NCBI RefSeq assembly: GCF_030269925.1
Contig: NC_085121.1
Coordinates: forward strand, 4,481,501-4,545,500
DNA: 64,000 nucleotides
DNA from: Bombyx mori
Lineage: Eukaryota; Arthropoda; Insecta; Lepidoptera; Bombycidae
Direction: 5' to 3'
The notes beneath the pieces were generated by a model that was given only the letters and a program-made list of their open reading frames with translations, did no database searches and had not been told where the DNA came from. This document shows positions 43,173 to 54,489 of the stretch, in pieces. Position numbers and translations under genes: made by a program. How positions within the stretch are numbered: position 1 is the first letter of the stretch; every line of letters starts with the position of its first letter.

Positions 43173-43420
43173 ACTGGTGGTAGGACCTCTTGTGAGTCCG
43201 CGCGGGTAGGTACCACCGCCCTGCCTATTTCTGCTGTGAAGCAGTAATGCGTTTCGGTTTGAAGGGTGGGGCAGCCGTTGTAACTATACTGAGATCTTAG
43301 AACTTATATCTCAAGGCGGGTGGCGCATTTACGTTGTAGATGTCCATGGGCTCCAGTAACCACTTAACACCAGGTGGGCTGCAAGCTCGTCCACCCATAT
43401 AAGGAATAAAAAAAAAAAAA
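43173..43420 (+). repeat. Bm1 SINE, 3' part
   Basis: 'actggtggtaggacctc' to 'aaggaataaa' and an A run; little diverged. Confidence 0.93.
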
Positions 43421-43864
43421 CTTGTCCTGTCTATTTTTAACGCACTAGCTAAGTAAATCAATTCATAACTAAAAATGATACTAGAGATCGCAGACGTCAC
43501 AACGTGTGAGAGCCTCATGGTAGAAATAGGCAGTTGGTGGTGCCCGAATGTTAAGCAAATCAATAAATTTTACAAACTTCATTTTACAAGTTCGAGTCGT
43601 TGGTATTTTGCTCAAGATAAGTATTATAATTCATTAGAAAAATTTGCTACATGCCCACGTGATTTCAAAACGTATTTTGTCACATCCCTCAGAACGTTCA
43701 AATTTGTTATCTCATTCATTAAACTATGAACTCTTCGCTGAACTTATAAATTTTATAGCTTAGAATCAACAACAAATTAAAATAAAACAACTAAGCCTAG
43801 AACAAACCTAAGCCCGAACCTGAACATAGATCTAAACCTAATTAACTATATACTTATTAATAGA
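43421..43864. other. AT-rich intergenic DNA
   Basis: An 84-codon ORF at 43475-43729 has no recognised motif; its start lies near a Bm1-like scrap ('agaaataggcag'). Confidence 0.4.
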
Positions 43865-44274
43865 CTAGCGGCCCGCTCCGGCTCCGCTCGGGTTTTTAAC
43901 AAAAATTTCAACGATATTTGACGTTGTTTTATTTTTTTAAATAAAAGAACACTTATTGCGGCATAACTATAATAGTTAAACTGTCGCGACACTTTTTGTA
44001 AATAATAATGTGTTCTACAAAGTCGAAATACTTTATTTTATTCTACCATCAGTAGTTTTCGCAGGGCACGCGACGTAAAGAATATTTTAGGTAATTTTTT
44101 TACACCTTGGATTACATTATTGGAGTTTTAGCAAGGATCCCAAATTTTTTTCAAAAAAGATTATAGCCTATGTCACTCGGGAATAGTGTAGCTTCCAAAC
44201 AGTGAAAGAATTTTTCAAGGTTCAGTAGTTTCGGAGTCTATTCAATACAAACAAACAAACAAATCTTTCCTCTT
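43865..44274 (-). mobile_element. Non-autonomous Helitron, longer version, 5' end truncated
   Basis: On the minus strand it ends 'gagcgggccgCTAG' before T, and begins inside the 'aagaggaaagatttgtttg' stretch, lacking the TC terminus. It shares its first ~190 bp with 32229-32494 and carries about 200 bp of extra interior. Confidence 0.82.
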
Positions 44275-44664
44275 AATGAGTGTGAGCGTATGTGAGTATG
44301 TATACATCGTATTTAGGCATCTGTTCAGTTGTAAAAAAAAAAAAAAATTCTGTATGCACCTGTTTTGAATTGAATATTAGTAAAGATAGATTCGAAACTC
44401 AAATATCGGAATCGGAGTATCGAGTATCGAAATTTTCCAGCTCCTTAATATCATAATTCTGAACTATTGTTGTACAGCCTTTTGCAAGTAGCAAAAGTCT
44501 TTTAAATTAAAACGCTTGTTTTATGGATCGACTAACGATCATGCTCTGCGAGATACCTTGCGTGAACCGAAACACGTGCCAGGAATACAAAATTAGAATT
44601 TGCATTTTATACTGCATTCGTATTCCTAATTGAATTTTTAAAAGACAATAAAACGCTTCGCTCT
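44275..44664. other. AT-rich intergenic DNA
   Basis: Nothing recognised. Confidence 0.4.
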
Positions 44665-44962
44665 GTCTACAGCAGCGGTCGGGGAACCGGGGTAAATTAC
44701 CCCAAATGGGGTAAAATGAAGTTTTGGGGGGTTAAAATGAAACTTTTGTGAGTAAAAACAAAATATAGAAGTCAAACTTCTTTAAAATCGTTAAATTTTT
44801 AGTTATTGTTTTCTTTTCAAAATTATCATGTGGGCTTTAATATGAAAGACACTGAAAAGAAGCGATTTCGTTTTTTTTTTGTTCTTCACCATGGGGTAAT
44901 CAACTTACACAAAAATATTTTGGGGTAATAATTAAAAAAGTTCCCTGAACGCTGGTCTACAG
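44665..44962. mobile_element. hAT-like MITE with exact 8-bp target duplication
   Basis: 'gtctacag' at 44665-44672 and 44955-44962 flanks a 282-bp element (44673-44954). Ends pair as 'cagcggtcggggaac' and, inverted, 'cagcgttcagggaac'. Both the 8-bp duplication and the CAG-type ends fit hAT elements. The interior has repeated 'ggggtaa' motifs and no coding capacity. Confidence 0.92.
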
Positions 44963-45761
44963 GGTCACCTAGAAGGTATATAAAAATAATAGGTCGCCTA
45001 TAGCCATAGTTTAGTTCGTCATAATATTTTCTTTGGCTTTCACGAGGAAGCTGTCAAGTATTCGTACCATCAGAAATAATGAAATGATTCCATTTCAAAC
45101 TTCGTAAAAGCAGTTTTCAGTATCTTTTGTTCGCTATGTGGCAGCATTGTCTTTTCGTTTGTGGTGCTCGATTGAGAGTTTCCTGTTTCACTATTTTCTC
45201 CAAACACTCTTGATCTAATTGTATTTAATTGCTGTAACGTGAATCTTGTTCTTACAGCTATTGTCACTTTCCGTATGAGCGTAGATCTAACACTAACACC
45301 ATTTATAGATAAAAACTATTAGTGTCATGCGTGGTTAGGCCTTTTGGTCAACCTGTTAACATTGAAGTACATCTCAGTCGATGAGAATTCTTCGTAAGCA
45401 CATCCAAAAATTACAGTTTATAATGTATCGAATAAAATATAAATGATACATAATGAAAAGTGGTAATATTTACACTCCGACCCGTAAAATTTTATTGATC
45501 TGCTGGAAAAACGCATAACTCAAAATAAGACAGTAATGCTCGTAAATGCTTAGTAATCGTGAAATAGACAGTCGTTATCGTGCGAAAATATTACATTTGT
45601 TTACATCAGGTGTACTTTGTGTCGCAGTACTCTTAATATAGTTATTTTCGATACAACTTAACTTAGGGCATAAGTAACGAATAAAAACTAATGCACTTTA
45701 TAGATTTCGACAGTTGTTTGAAACAAAAAAATGGTACTAGTGCAACTTGGCGCAAATGAAA
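44963..45761. other. AT-rich intergenic DNA
   Basis: Nothing recognised. Confidence 0.4.
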
Positions 45762-46031
45762 GAAGTGAAACTTCTTTTGCGGTCTGCAGTATTGTGTTTC
45801 TCTTCATCTTTCATCCATAAATCAAATTTCTCTTGTAATAGGGAATACTGTGTATAAGAGAAACGACCTAGCTCGTTTTTGCTTTCCCTCTCCACCGATT
45901 GAGTGGTTCGCGAGACGCTCTGGCTATTTTCTCACTCTCGCTCTTCCTGAATTGTATATTTTCTCTCTAGCCGTAACAAATCTGTTGCGAGTTAAATTTT
46001 ACTCTCAACGTGCCTAAAGAAGTTTCACTTC
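45762..46031. mobile_element. MITE with 'gaagtgaaacttcttt' inverted ends
   Basis: Left end 'gaagtgaaacttctttt' and right end 'aaagaagtttcacttc' are inverted copies bounding 270 bp. The interior is pyrimidine-rich on one strand ('cactctcgctcttcc') and non-coding. No clear target duplication is seen, so the superfamily is open. Confidence 0.7.
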
Positions 46032-46467
46032 GAACAATCATATTTGCATCACTGGTTTTCAAAAAAAGATTCCTAATTCGAGCTTAATACAGATATCGAA
46101 ACATTATAATAATCATATCTTCAAAATACTAATGAACCCGTTTTTCAAGATTATAATAAAGACGTAATTAATTTTCAAAACGCAGAAATATTAAATACCC
46201 ACTTTCGTTAATGCTGAATATTGTTTGACAGTTTTCCGATAATTTACCAAACCTAACAGTAAGTGACGTAGATGTCACGTGAATCGTTGACGCCCACGTG
46301 TTTGTGTAATCAACCTTCTGTAATTTTGAAGACAAATTCGATAATCAGGAGGAATAAGGCGTTAACTTGATTTATTTGTTTTTTTAATACCTATAGGCTG
46401 TTGGACACAGTGAATAAGTAATCTTCTTCTTCTTTCTTTCCTATTACCCTCTGCTCTAATCTTTCTC
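46032..46467. other. AT-rich intergenic DNA
   Basis: Nothing recognised. Confidence 0.4.
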
Positions 46468-46700
46468 CTAATTCTTCCATTTACATCGGTCTTGGGCAGT
46501 CTGTTCTAGCTTCTCCCACATCATGCCCAAGACGCGTAGCTCCTGCTCCACCGAGCGACGCCAAGTTGTTCTGGGATGGCCTCTCTTCCTTTTGCCAGAC
46601 ACTTTCCAGGTCAGTGCTCTTTTGGATAAGTGGGTATCCAGCTTTCTCAATAAGTGACCAATCCAATGCCACTTCCGCATAACGATCTCTTTCTCCATTG
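46468..46700 (-). pseudogene. LINE ORF2 C-terminal fragment
   Basis: The minus frame reads KWHWIGHLLRK, then RALTWKVSGKRKRGHPRTTW and EQTAQDRCKWK before the stop. The 'W.WIGH..R', 'GKRKRGRP..TW' and 'AQDR..W' blocks are the standard C-terminal signature of a widespread LINE group, different from the fragments at 16994 and 41258. The N-terminal bulk is missing. Confidence 0.87.
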
Positions 46701-46715
46701 GCTTGGTGATAAGTA

Positions 46716-47589
46716 AACTAAATAAGTAATGGCTAATATTGTTCATAGTTTTGCTGATTACGACGAACGATTTTGAACAAAAAGCTATATTATTTTAAAT
46801 ACTCAAATGTTCTCTTTGGTTGAATGTGTTTGGGGTCCATGGTAAGAAATAAAGTCATACGACGTCTAAGGTACTTTTATTGCATATCTTAGCATCAACA
46901 CGAAAGATTGGCTAACGTTAACTGCAACTGATTCTCTAATATAATAAGTAGAAAAATAAATAATATACACAGACCGGTATTATTCAACATCATCATTACT
47001 AGAAGTACAATTACAAATTTTTCTTTGATCTTTAATGTTGAATTAATAAATAATAAATTAGTGATACAAGCTGTGCAAGCTAAATCATATAAGACATACG
47101 CTCAAACGTAGATTTTAAACGTATTCATCAGACTGTTTGATTTAGTTATTTCTGTTTGATGACCAAATTACTCCACCTTGTTTATTATGTGGCGTGTTGA
47201 AGATGTACAAAGACCGTGTATTGATCGGGCATTTTGCCAGTCATAAGATTGGCAACATGCACCAGTAACCATTAAAATGTTTATCGGTAACTGTGATAAG
47301 AGAACATATGCTTACGTACATTTAGAACAAAGGTAAGCCAGTGTAAACTAATAAAAATAGTTTCATCTTCCTACTTTCCTAGCTCAAGATCCAGCTGACG
47401 TTTCGCTTACGAAGCTGAAGCTTTAAGAAAAAACATAAAGCAGATATGTTTTATAAAAAATACATATTATACAAGAAAATGTGTGCGACGTTCCACCATT
47501 GCAATCGCTTTATCTATTGGTAACACCCATTTATTGAAATCACACCCACACCATCGGATGTACATACGCTGATTTTACCAACCCGTTTT
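46716..47589. other. AT-rich intergenic DNA
   Basis: No supported feature; 'aagaaataaagtcatacgac' near 46846 could be a retroelement or transcript end but is not identifiable. Confidence 0.4.
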
Positions 47590-48075
47590 TCCGTTAGAGA
47601 ATTCATTTTACGGATACCCAGTCGAAGGGGTAACAGAATGGGTTTTGTCAGACTTCATCACCTCCAAGGGATGGAGCCTAGACTGTTCTCGTCCTCGGAA
47701 ACGATGCCTTGAAAAGGAAGCACGAGGTGACGCGCAACGTGAGCCGTACAAGTCTCGCCCCACAGTACGACTACCAATTATGCCCCAAAGAATTCCACTT
47801 CACCGGCTAAACGAGACCGTGCGCGGCGCACAGGAGACACCTTCCATCGTCGCATCAACGGTTCCACCGCCGAGCACCGGGCATCCGGCATTCGATGGAC
47901 TCTACGGGAGCTGTACGGCGTCTCAGCACCCGCACCACCCATCTGCCTTCTGCTTTAAGTAGCTCTCAAGAAGGATCCCACAAAATTTCGGGCTCTTTAG
48001 CCACGGGGTCGTAAAAACCGGCATGGTATTCTACGACCTTCGCTGCATTAAATAGTGGCGTCCTTACATTAAATA
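47590..48075 (+). other. GC-rich segment with 105-codon ORF, origin unknown
   Basis: Composition is clearly GC-rich compared with both flanks. An open frame at 47645-47962 (105 codons) is Pro/Arg/Ser-rich and matches no family I recognise. A 16-bp direct repeat 'cattaaatagtggcgt' near 48048 and 48067 marks the right edge. A retroposed LINE UTR is the simplest explanation; a host exon cannot be excluded. Confidence 0.35.
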
Positions 48076-48528
48076 GTGGCGTAAAATGGCAATCTTACTG
48101 GAATTTACATTACCAATGACTAAGGCAACATGTTATTATAATCAGTTGTTAGGATTCTATTATAAGCGATTTAAAAACAACTCTCGTTATTGTGACCCCA
48201 CTTCCTACCGTTGTATTTAATATGCGTTCACGCTCCTACACCCTTTTATTTCGGTTCTATGTGAACTAAACCTCTCAACCATCGACTGAATAGTCTTTAA
48301 GAAATAATAATGGGTGTAATCCAAACTTTGTAGATGCGCAATTATAACGTTTTTTGATAAACGTACCAATTGTATTTAAAACTATTTTTACAGTGACTAT
48401 GAATGATCAAGAATACGTATCGCGACAGCCAGCAGAGTCTATCGAGAAACTTGTTGTTTAGGATAAGGTCAATGGTAAAATATTTCGTGGACGAAGCCCT
48501 ATGCACAGGATCGATCAGGTGAAAATTC
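48076..48528. other. AT-rich intergenic DNA
   Basis: Nothing recognised. Confidence 0.4.
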
Positions 48529-48770
48529 TTTTTTTTTATTGCTTAGATGGGTGGACGAGCTCATAGCCCATCTGATGTTAAGTGGTTTCTGAAGCCCATA
48601 GACATTTACAACGTAAATGCACCACCCACTTTGAGACCTAAGTCCTAAGGTCTCAAGTATCGCTATAACGGCTGCCCCACCCTTCAAACCGAAACGTATT
48701 ACTGCTTCACGGCAGAAATGTAATGGTGGTACCTACCCGTGCGGACTCACAAGAAGTCCTACCACCAGTA
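48529..48770 (-). repeat. Bm1 SINE, 3' part
   Basis: T run, 'attgcttagatgggtggacgag', full core with an ~8-bp deletion, ending 'cctaccaccagt'. Confidence 0.92.
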
Positions 48771-49411
48771 AAACCTTACTAAAACCCCACTTAACGAGTG
48801 CGTGCGCCAAGCCTCAGTTCAAAAAACTACGGAGAGCATCTGTCAAGGCTATATTAAACAAGAATCCCACATGACCACAACTGCTCTGCCAAGAGTTACC
48901 GACTATGATGATGATGAGTGATCGTGTAAACTATGAAACTAACTTTAATGACCAGGGCCGTCAGTCGTTCGTTACCACGAGAACCATAAGGTATTCGGAA
49001 CGCCGGAACTAAGATACCGACAATAAAAAACGCAATAAAATCGTAAAAGTAGTAGTTTTAATTATGTTTACGACTTGCGAAAACCTAAGAAATTACGATT
49101 CCATTTCTAGTTTCAGTGGATTTTATGTAGAAGCTACTGGAAAACGGTCTCAGGCTGTGACTATAGTTAATTGTAAAAATCAATTTCTTGATTCTGATAG
49201 TGTGAATATGCTATAATCAACAGCTCAAAATCGCCATCGGCTGGACTTTCCCAAAAGCTCACTATAACGACTGTTCCTGCATTGCTCGAGTTTTGTGGGC
49301 TCAAGATTTCTTAAATACACTATATAGGAAATTCTTTACGAAATTTAGACGTCACCCCAGGAATAATTTAACTGCATCAGTAAAACTACGCGAAATCACC
49401 ATGGCCTAAAC
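48771..49411. other. AT-rich intergenic DNA
   Basis: Nothing recognised. Confidence 0.4.
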
Positions 49412-49835
49412 TTTAGGCCCTAAAGGATAAGAAGTCCGGTGTATTCGTATCCAGCAATGCGACTGTGACGTTGTTCGAATCCCGCAGGCGAGTACCAATT
49501 TTTGTAATGAAATACATACGTGCTTAATAAATGTTCACGAGTGACTTCAACGCTGAAGAAATTACATCGAGTGGTAATTTACTGGTGGTAGGACCTCTTG
49601 TGAGTCCGCACGGGTGGGTACCATCACCCTGCCTATTTCTGCCGTGAAGCAGTAATGCGTTTCGGTTTGAAGGGTGGGGCAGCCGTCGTTACTATACTTG
49701 AGACTTAGAACTTGTATCTCAAGGTGGGTGGCGCATTTACGTTGTGAATGTCTATAGGCTCCAGTAACCACTTAACACCAGATGGGCTGTGAGCTCGTCC
49801 ACTCATCTAAGCAATAAAAAATAAATAAAAAAAAA
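49412..49835 (+). repeat. Full-length Bm1 SINE
   Basis: The most complete plus-strand copy. It has a tRNA-like head ('ggccctaaaggataagaagtccggtg'), a B box ('gttcgaatcccgc' at about 49473), a spacer with 'accaatttttgtaatgaaat', then the common core from 49581 and an A-rich tail. It shows that the shorter 'actggtgg…' copies in this window are 5'-truncated Bm1. Confidence 0.88.
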
Positions 49836-50234
49836 GTAATAAAAGCCGCAAAAACTATAATTTGCGTAATTACTTCTTCAGTATAAACCTACAATGCACG
49901 TGCTCTACGTACGTTTTTTCTGGGAATTGTTGTTTGTGTCTTAGTAATTTGACTTGTTTAGATAACTAATAAAACAAGGAAGTTTTTCTAGTAGTTTTTG
50001 TACGCTTAATGTTTAGTTGATTTTTCAAAATTAATCCAGTTTTCTATCGACCAAATTAGAGAATCAAAACAAAATTTTATAAGAAATCACTTGCTATTTT
50101 AAAATGTTTGACATTCGTGCCAGTATTAGTATTAATAAATGTTAGGAGACACTTTGGTATTAGGGACATTAGGGTTAATTTTGTTGGAAATTAGATGTAT
50201 TATCACATCCCAAGAGGAATACGTCGATTTACAA
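49836..50234. other. AT-rich intergenic DNA
   Basis: Nothing recognised. Confidence 0.4.
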
Positions 50235-50420
50235 TTCACCCTGTATTTCTTACGTGAAACAGTAATGTGTTTTACCTTGAAGAGTGGGGCAGCCGTTGTA
50301 CTATAAAAAATTGAGACTTAGACACATATTTAAAGGTAAGTGGCGCCATTTATGATGTCGATGTCTATGAGCTCCAGTGATCACATAACACCAGGTAGAC
50401 CGTAAGCTACCTATTTAACT
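50235..50420 (+). repeat. Diverged, truncated Bm1 SINE
   Basis: 'cctgtatttcttacgtgaaacagtaatg' to 'ccaggtagaccgtaagct' follows the core with many changes and no A tail. Confidence 0.8.
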
Positions 50421-50891
50421 TCCTATATGTCAAATTTCAACAACAAATTGTACTTATTATTTCTTGGAACGCCTGCTCCAGTTAAAATAGCACAATACAT
50501 ATCTTTGACCTTAGTACATAAATAGTAAGTATATTATGAACTATGATTAGCATCAGCAAATTTCGGTAAGATATTCTTTGAATGACAGCCGCCTTGGGGT
50601 TTCTGTCACTCAAAGAAACGACTTTAGATACTCGTATAGCCAACGATGTTCCGTAGCGTGTGCCAGTGAAGATAGTTCTCACCTTTTAAAATATACAAAA
50701 TGCTATATTTATTTATTTAATTTTTAATACAAAATCTTATATGTGAAATTTACATGTTGGCTTTATATGTATGGCTAAACAAAATTAAATTAAATTTTCC
50801 CTATCAACCAAGTAATTTTATCTGGTAAATGATATGATCCAAGCAACGCCGGGTATTTCTACTATATAATAGTTAGGACAGTGTGCATTTA
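50421..50891. other. AT-rich intergenic DNA
   Basis: Nothing recognised beyond a possible 'caacgccgggta' Helitron-like scrap near 50845. Confidence 0.4.
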
Positions 50892-51322
50892 TCTATATAT
50901 TAATACGCGAAGCAAAAACTTTGTACCCCTTCTTACGAAAATTGCGCGGACGGAAGAGTATGAAATGTCCCACACTCATAGAGAATATAGAGAAGGAGTG
51001 CAGAGTGCTATTTTTTTTTAAATACGCATAAATATACGTTAAATGAAGAAAAACAAACATTACACACACTACCATGTACTTGGCACACATACGCATGTTT
51101 ATTATTTATTTATTATTAAACTTTTCTTCTTGCTTATAGTCTGTGGTCAAATTGAGAATAAATTGAATATTGTTTGACTTTATTAATATTTTTCTAAAGT
51201 GTAGTCTTGTCGAAATCTGTGATTATAGAAGTATAATAATGTTTGACAATAGAACCGTAATAATGTTCAAACGTATAATTTCAGTTAATTATAGTTGAAT
51301 TTCGACTACTGGGGACCACTAG
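50892..51322 (+). mobile_element. Near-complete non-autonomous Helitron (431 bp)
   Basis: Starts TCTATATATTAATACGCG after A and ends CTAG before T. A hairpin 'tagttgaa-t-ttcgacta' (about 51293-51309) lies roughly ten bases inside the end, the standard Helitron 3' structure. Interior landmarks 'gcgcggacggaagagtatg' and 'gagaatatagagaag' recur in the inverted copy at 59481-59847. Confidence 0.9.
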
Positions 51323-51578
51323 TTAACTAAGTATAGATTTGATGAACACATTCAACCAGTGCTAAATCCACACGTCATTCCGATAGTAAAAATATGACTT
51401 ATTGCATTAACTGTGTTTCTATGACGTAGGCCAAGGCAATCAAACAGTTCCGTGATCATGGCGCTGATGACCTGCGGCGATCGTTGTGGACAAAAAGCGT
51501 TGCGTTCCTAGCTTAATTCCTCACCTTACCCTGTCTGTCTTTGTTCAGTTCTGTCATTAGTAATTCAGACACAAATTG

Positions 51579-51694
51579 TTGTTGACCGTCAGGTTTGAGC
51601 CCCGTGAGCTCACCTACTAGCCACGGTTACGCTGAAAAAGCCTCTCAAGGCTATCAGATTAGGTAGGAAAAAAAAAAAAAAAAAATTGTTGACC
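51579..51694 (+). mobile_element. Short LINE 3' end with 9-bp target duplication
   Basis: 'ttgttgacc' at 51579-51587 and 51686-51694 flanks a 98-bp insert. Its sequence ('ggtttgagccccgtgagctc', 'ggtaggaaa') matches the tail at 33390-33492 and ends in an A run of about 17. Confidence 0.85.
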
Positions 51695-51985
51695 CCCTAG
51701 GTTCTACGTTTCAATCGTCCATCCCATCAAACGCCTAACGTCCTTAACATGTAAACAAGAGAGGCAGTTTTCCTACAAACCCTAAAGGCGCTTTAAATTA
51801 TATATTTTAAATTGGCATGTTTTTGTCGTCTATTGTCGGCAATTGACGATTGTTTGCATGAGCGTACCAGGCTCACCATAAACTGGGAGAAGTGGCGATT
51901 GCTCGTGAGGCGCATAAAATATGCCCACAGCAATGATACTGAATGATGATCACGACCTCTCTTATAAGAGTGATACTACAAAAGA

Positions 51986-52225
51986 TATCGACGCTTGAAA
52001 GGCAAACGTGTCTAAGCGATAATGCGTGAACTTTACAGTAGACTAATTTAAAGTTGAAATACCTGAAAAAAAATCTATTTTAACGAATCTAGCTGTAGGA
52101 TTGAAATGATTTTAATAGACCTAGAAATATATTTTTTTTTGCGCATCGAATATGGTTATTGCCTATCATTTATGTACAAAGTAGTTATTGTCGCTTAGTC
52201 ACGTTTGCCTTTTCAAGCGTCGATA
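51986..52225. mobile_element. Tc1-like MITE with TA target sites
   Basis: A 236-bp element (51988-52223) between TA dinucleotides. Its ends pair over about 35 bp: 'tcgacgcttgaaaggcaaac' at the left and, inverted, 'tcgacgcttgaaaaggcaaa' at the right, continuing through 'cgtg.ctaagcga.aat'. The interior is AT-rich and non-coding. Confidence 0.85.
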
Positions 52226-52904
52226 TATATTTGGTAGATAAACTACCTCTACCATTCAGAGCTATCTCTTTCCGTTTGAAAAAGAAAATTAATTTAAAAT
52301 ATGTTTTCACTTTCAAGTAGGCCAAGGTTGCGAAACTATAACGGCTACAATAAAAGGCTGCACACTAATGTCACGGATTCGCGACCCCGGCTAGCGAGAA
52401 GGCACGCACTCTACAGATAATGCGTTATCAGAGATTTACAACATTACCGCAGATAGTGCCAGATATATTTTTACCATGTTTTATTGACGTTGTACTACGT
52501 CAGAGTAACTGATTTCATCCGGTGTCAGAGATAAGAACTCAACCCGTATTTATCTGTTATCTAGTGGAGTTTTTTTTATATATATTCCAAATTCTTTTTC
52601 ACGGCTCAATTTAAACTTTCCCGGTTTACCACCTTAGAAAAAAGTATTATTTAACGACTTCTCTACCGTGATTTTTAATTATAATGAGTTCCCGATATTT
52701 CAACACTAATACAAAAGCTATGATTACGGTAAACTGAAGACTAATGGTAGGTGTTAAAAGCAGACAAATCTGTCTATTTCCTTTTCTACTTCGTTCTGGG
52801 TGCTACCACTGGAACTCGATAACAGCCCCCCCCCAACAATATACACCATTAGTATAAACCGTTTCTTAGGATACTTCGAGAACGCATTCTTTTTTTATAA
52901 ATTT
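52226..52904. other. Intergenic DNA
   Basis: Nothing recognised. Confidence 0.4.
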
Positions 52905-53055
52905 AATCAAATCAAATCAAATAAAATAAAAAAATATTCAACATAAATGAAAGTACATACTTGTTGAACATCAAAAGAACTACCGCCAATTCACAAAAAC
53001 TAGCCTCCGTCCTAAGAAGGATTGGCCAGAAACTCAGCGGGCATGTCTTTTTTTT
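52905..53055 (-). mobile_element. LINE 3' UTR fragment ending in 'tttga' repeats
   Basis: On the minus strand: 'gcccgctgagtttctggcc..tccttcttag' then an AT-rich part ending in repeated TTTGAT. The first block resembles 'gcccgctgagtttctcgccgg' in the 3' UTR at 11048, so it belongs to a related LINE. Confidence 0.7.
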
Positions 53056-53792
53056 TTAAATATTCCTTTTTTTTTAATATTAGCATATAATGGATTCTAC
53101 TCACTTAATAACGCGGAGGCATCAATCACCGTTTTTGACATTTTCACATAACATAAAAACGTGTATATTAAACAAAAATTTAATCAAATCAAACTTGAAA
53201 CAATTTTATTCAATATCGGAATATTATTCAGACTTCAAATCATGGTAGTAGTTACATAAATAGTGGTTAAATTTCTTTTTCTGTACAACCAATCAAATAC
53301 TTGATATAAAAACTGAGAATTAAAAAGAACGAACACAAACTCCACATTATTAATGTTTACATTTCACTCTTCGGAACAACGTAATTGCAGTCGGCTCTCC
53401 ATTTCCATAAAGAAATTTCATTACTTGACGAGCCACTAACTGAGATGGAATTATTAAAGATGACTCAATAAACCTCATATTGCTTACTTTATGTCTATAT
53501 CTATATTACTGTCGTAACAGGTTTATGCCAAGATTTTTATCCTTGATCTGAATGCTATTACCTTGTGGGATTCTGATTACGATAGCCCCAGGTCCAGGTT
53601 TCTCTCGGAGTTTAATCATTTTTGAGTTTATGCATTCATTCGAAGGTATTTAGTAGACGCTGAATACGTCTGAGCGTTCTTATTCTTTTCTCGAATGTAT
53701 ATTTTCGATACCAGAAGAAGACATTATAATACTATATATTCTAGGTTAAGGTCATTGCATTTGGAACTGGAAAAAACTGAAATTCAACTAAA
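53056..53792. other. AT-rich intergenic DNA
   Basis: Positions 53175-53265 ('tttaatcaaatcaaacttg..') may be a second decayed copy of the preceding LINE tail. Nothing else was seen. Confidence 0.4.
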
Positions 53793-54122
53793 AAATTAAA
53801 AATAAATAATAGTTTAAAAAAACTAACAAAATATGCTTTTATAGAAAATCTAACTAAAAAATAGAAAATAACTTTTAATAAATTTGAATTAAAAATAGTG
53901 TAAGAAAAATAGATTTTATTGTAAAAAAAAAGCGTGGGGTGCATGGTATCAGTAGTTATAAATATTTTATGAACAGATATGCGTAGAAGGGTTATTTTGA
54001 TAATATCCTGAAAAGCACCCCACGCTTTTTTAAAATTTACTAAAAAAATATTTTCTATTTTTTAGTTTAATGTTCTATAAAAGCGTGTTTTGTTAGTTTT
54101 TTATACTATTATTTTTAATTCA
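53793..54122. repeat. Long foldback (inverted repeat) structure
   Basis: The arms are about 53793-53941 and 54016-54122. They pair from 'aagcgtggggtgc' / 'gcaccccacgctttt' next to the loop outwards through 'actaaaaaatagaaaat' and 'aaaactaacaaaat..gcttttatag'. The left arm has an extra ~40 bp. The loop is about 75 bp. It resembles a foldback MITE, but no target duplication was resolved. Confidence 0.85.
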
Positions 54123-54159
54123 AAGAATTCTAGTCTACTATGGGACTTTTGTTCTCTCA

Positions 54160-54410
54160 GTGTTTTTTACCGCATATTCGATGGTGAGTGCTCTGAGAAA
54201 TTGTTCCAGATCCCTCCATTTCCTTTTCACCATCGTACTTTCTGCCACTGAAGCAGAGTTAATCTATATCTATATCCCTATACTATATCTATATCTGGAA
54301 CCCCTGTGTTCATCGACCGCTATGACACGTGCTTCTCCAAAAAAAGCTTACAGAGAGTACTCAGAAATAGGCAGCGACTTGGCTGTGCCCTTGGCATTGT
54401 CGACATTTAT
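54160..54410 (+). pseudogene. Decayed LINE ORF2 C-terminus
   Basis: Short frames read FSDGECSEKLFQIPP and, further on, RYDTCFSKKSLQRVLRNRQR. These follow the order and motifs of the fragment at 41258-41458 (RYDMSFFKRGL). Frame breaks and an AT-rich 'tatatctatat' interruption show that it is dead. Confidence 0.65.
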
Positions 54411-54489
54411 TTATTTATCGTATGGCATTCGTTTACACTGCGTGGTTATAATTGAAATTTACAGTTTGTGATTAGGGTTTTATAATTGA

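Noticed and set aside
43297..43563. Minus-strand ORFs over Bm1 copies (for example here, 49562-49771 and 61833-62108)
   Set aside because: The recurring protein pieces come from translating the repetitive SINE, not from genes.
53793..54122. Viral insertion suggested by the 'gcgtggggtgc' block
   Set aside because: No coding sequence or viral gene is visible; the structure is a non-coding foldback.
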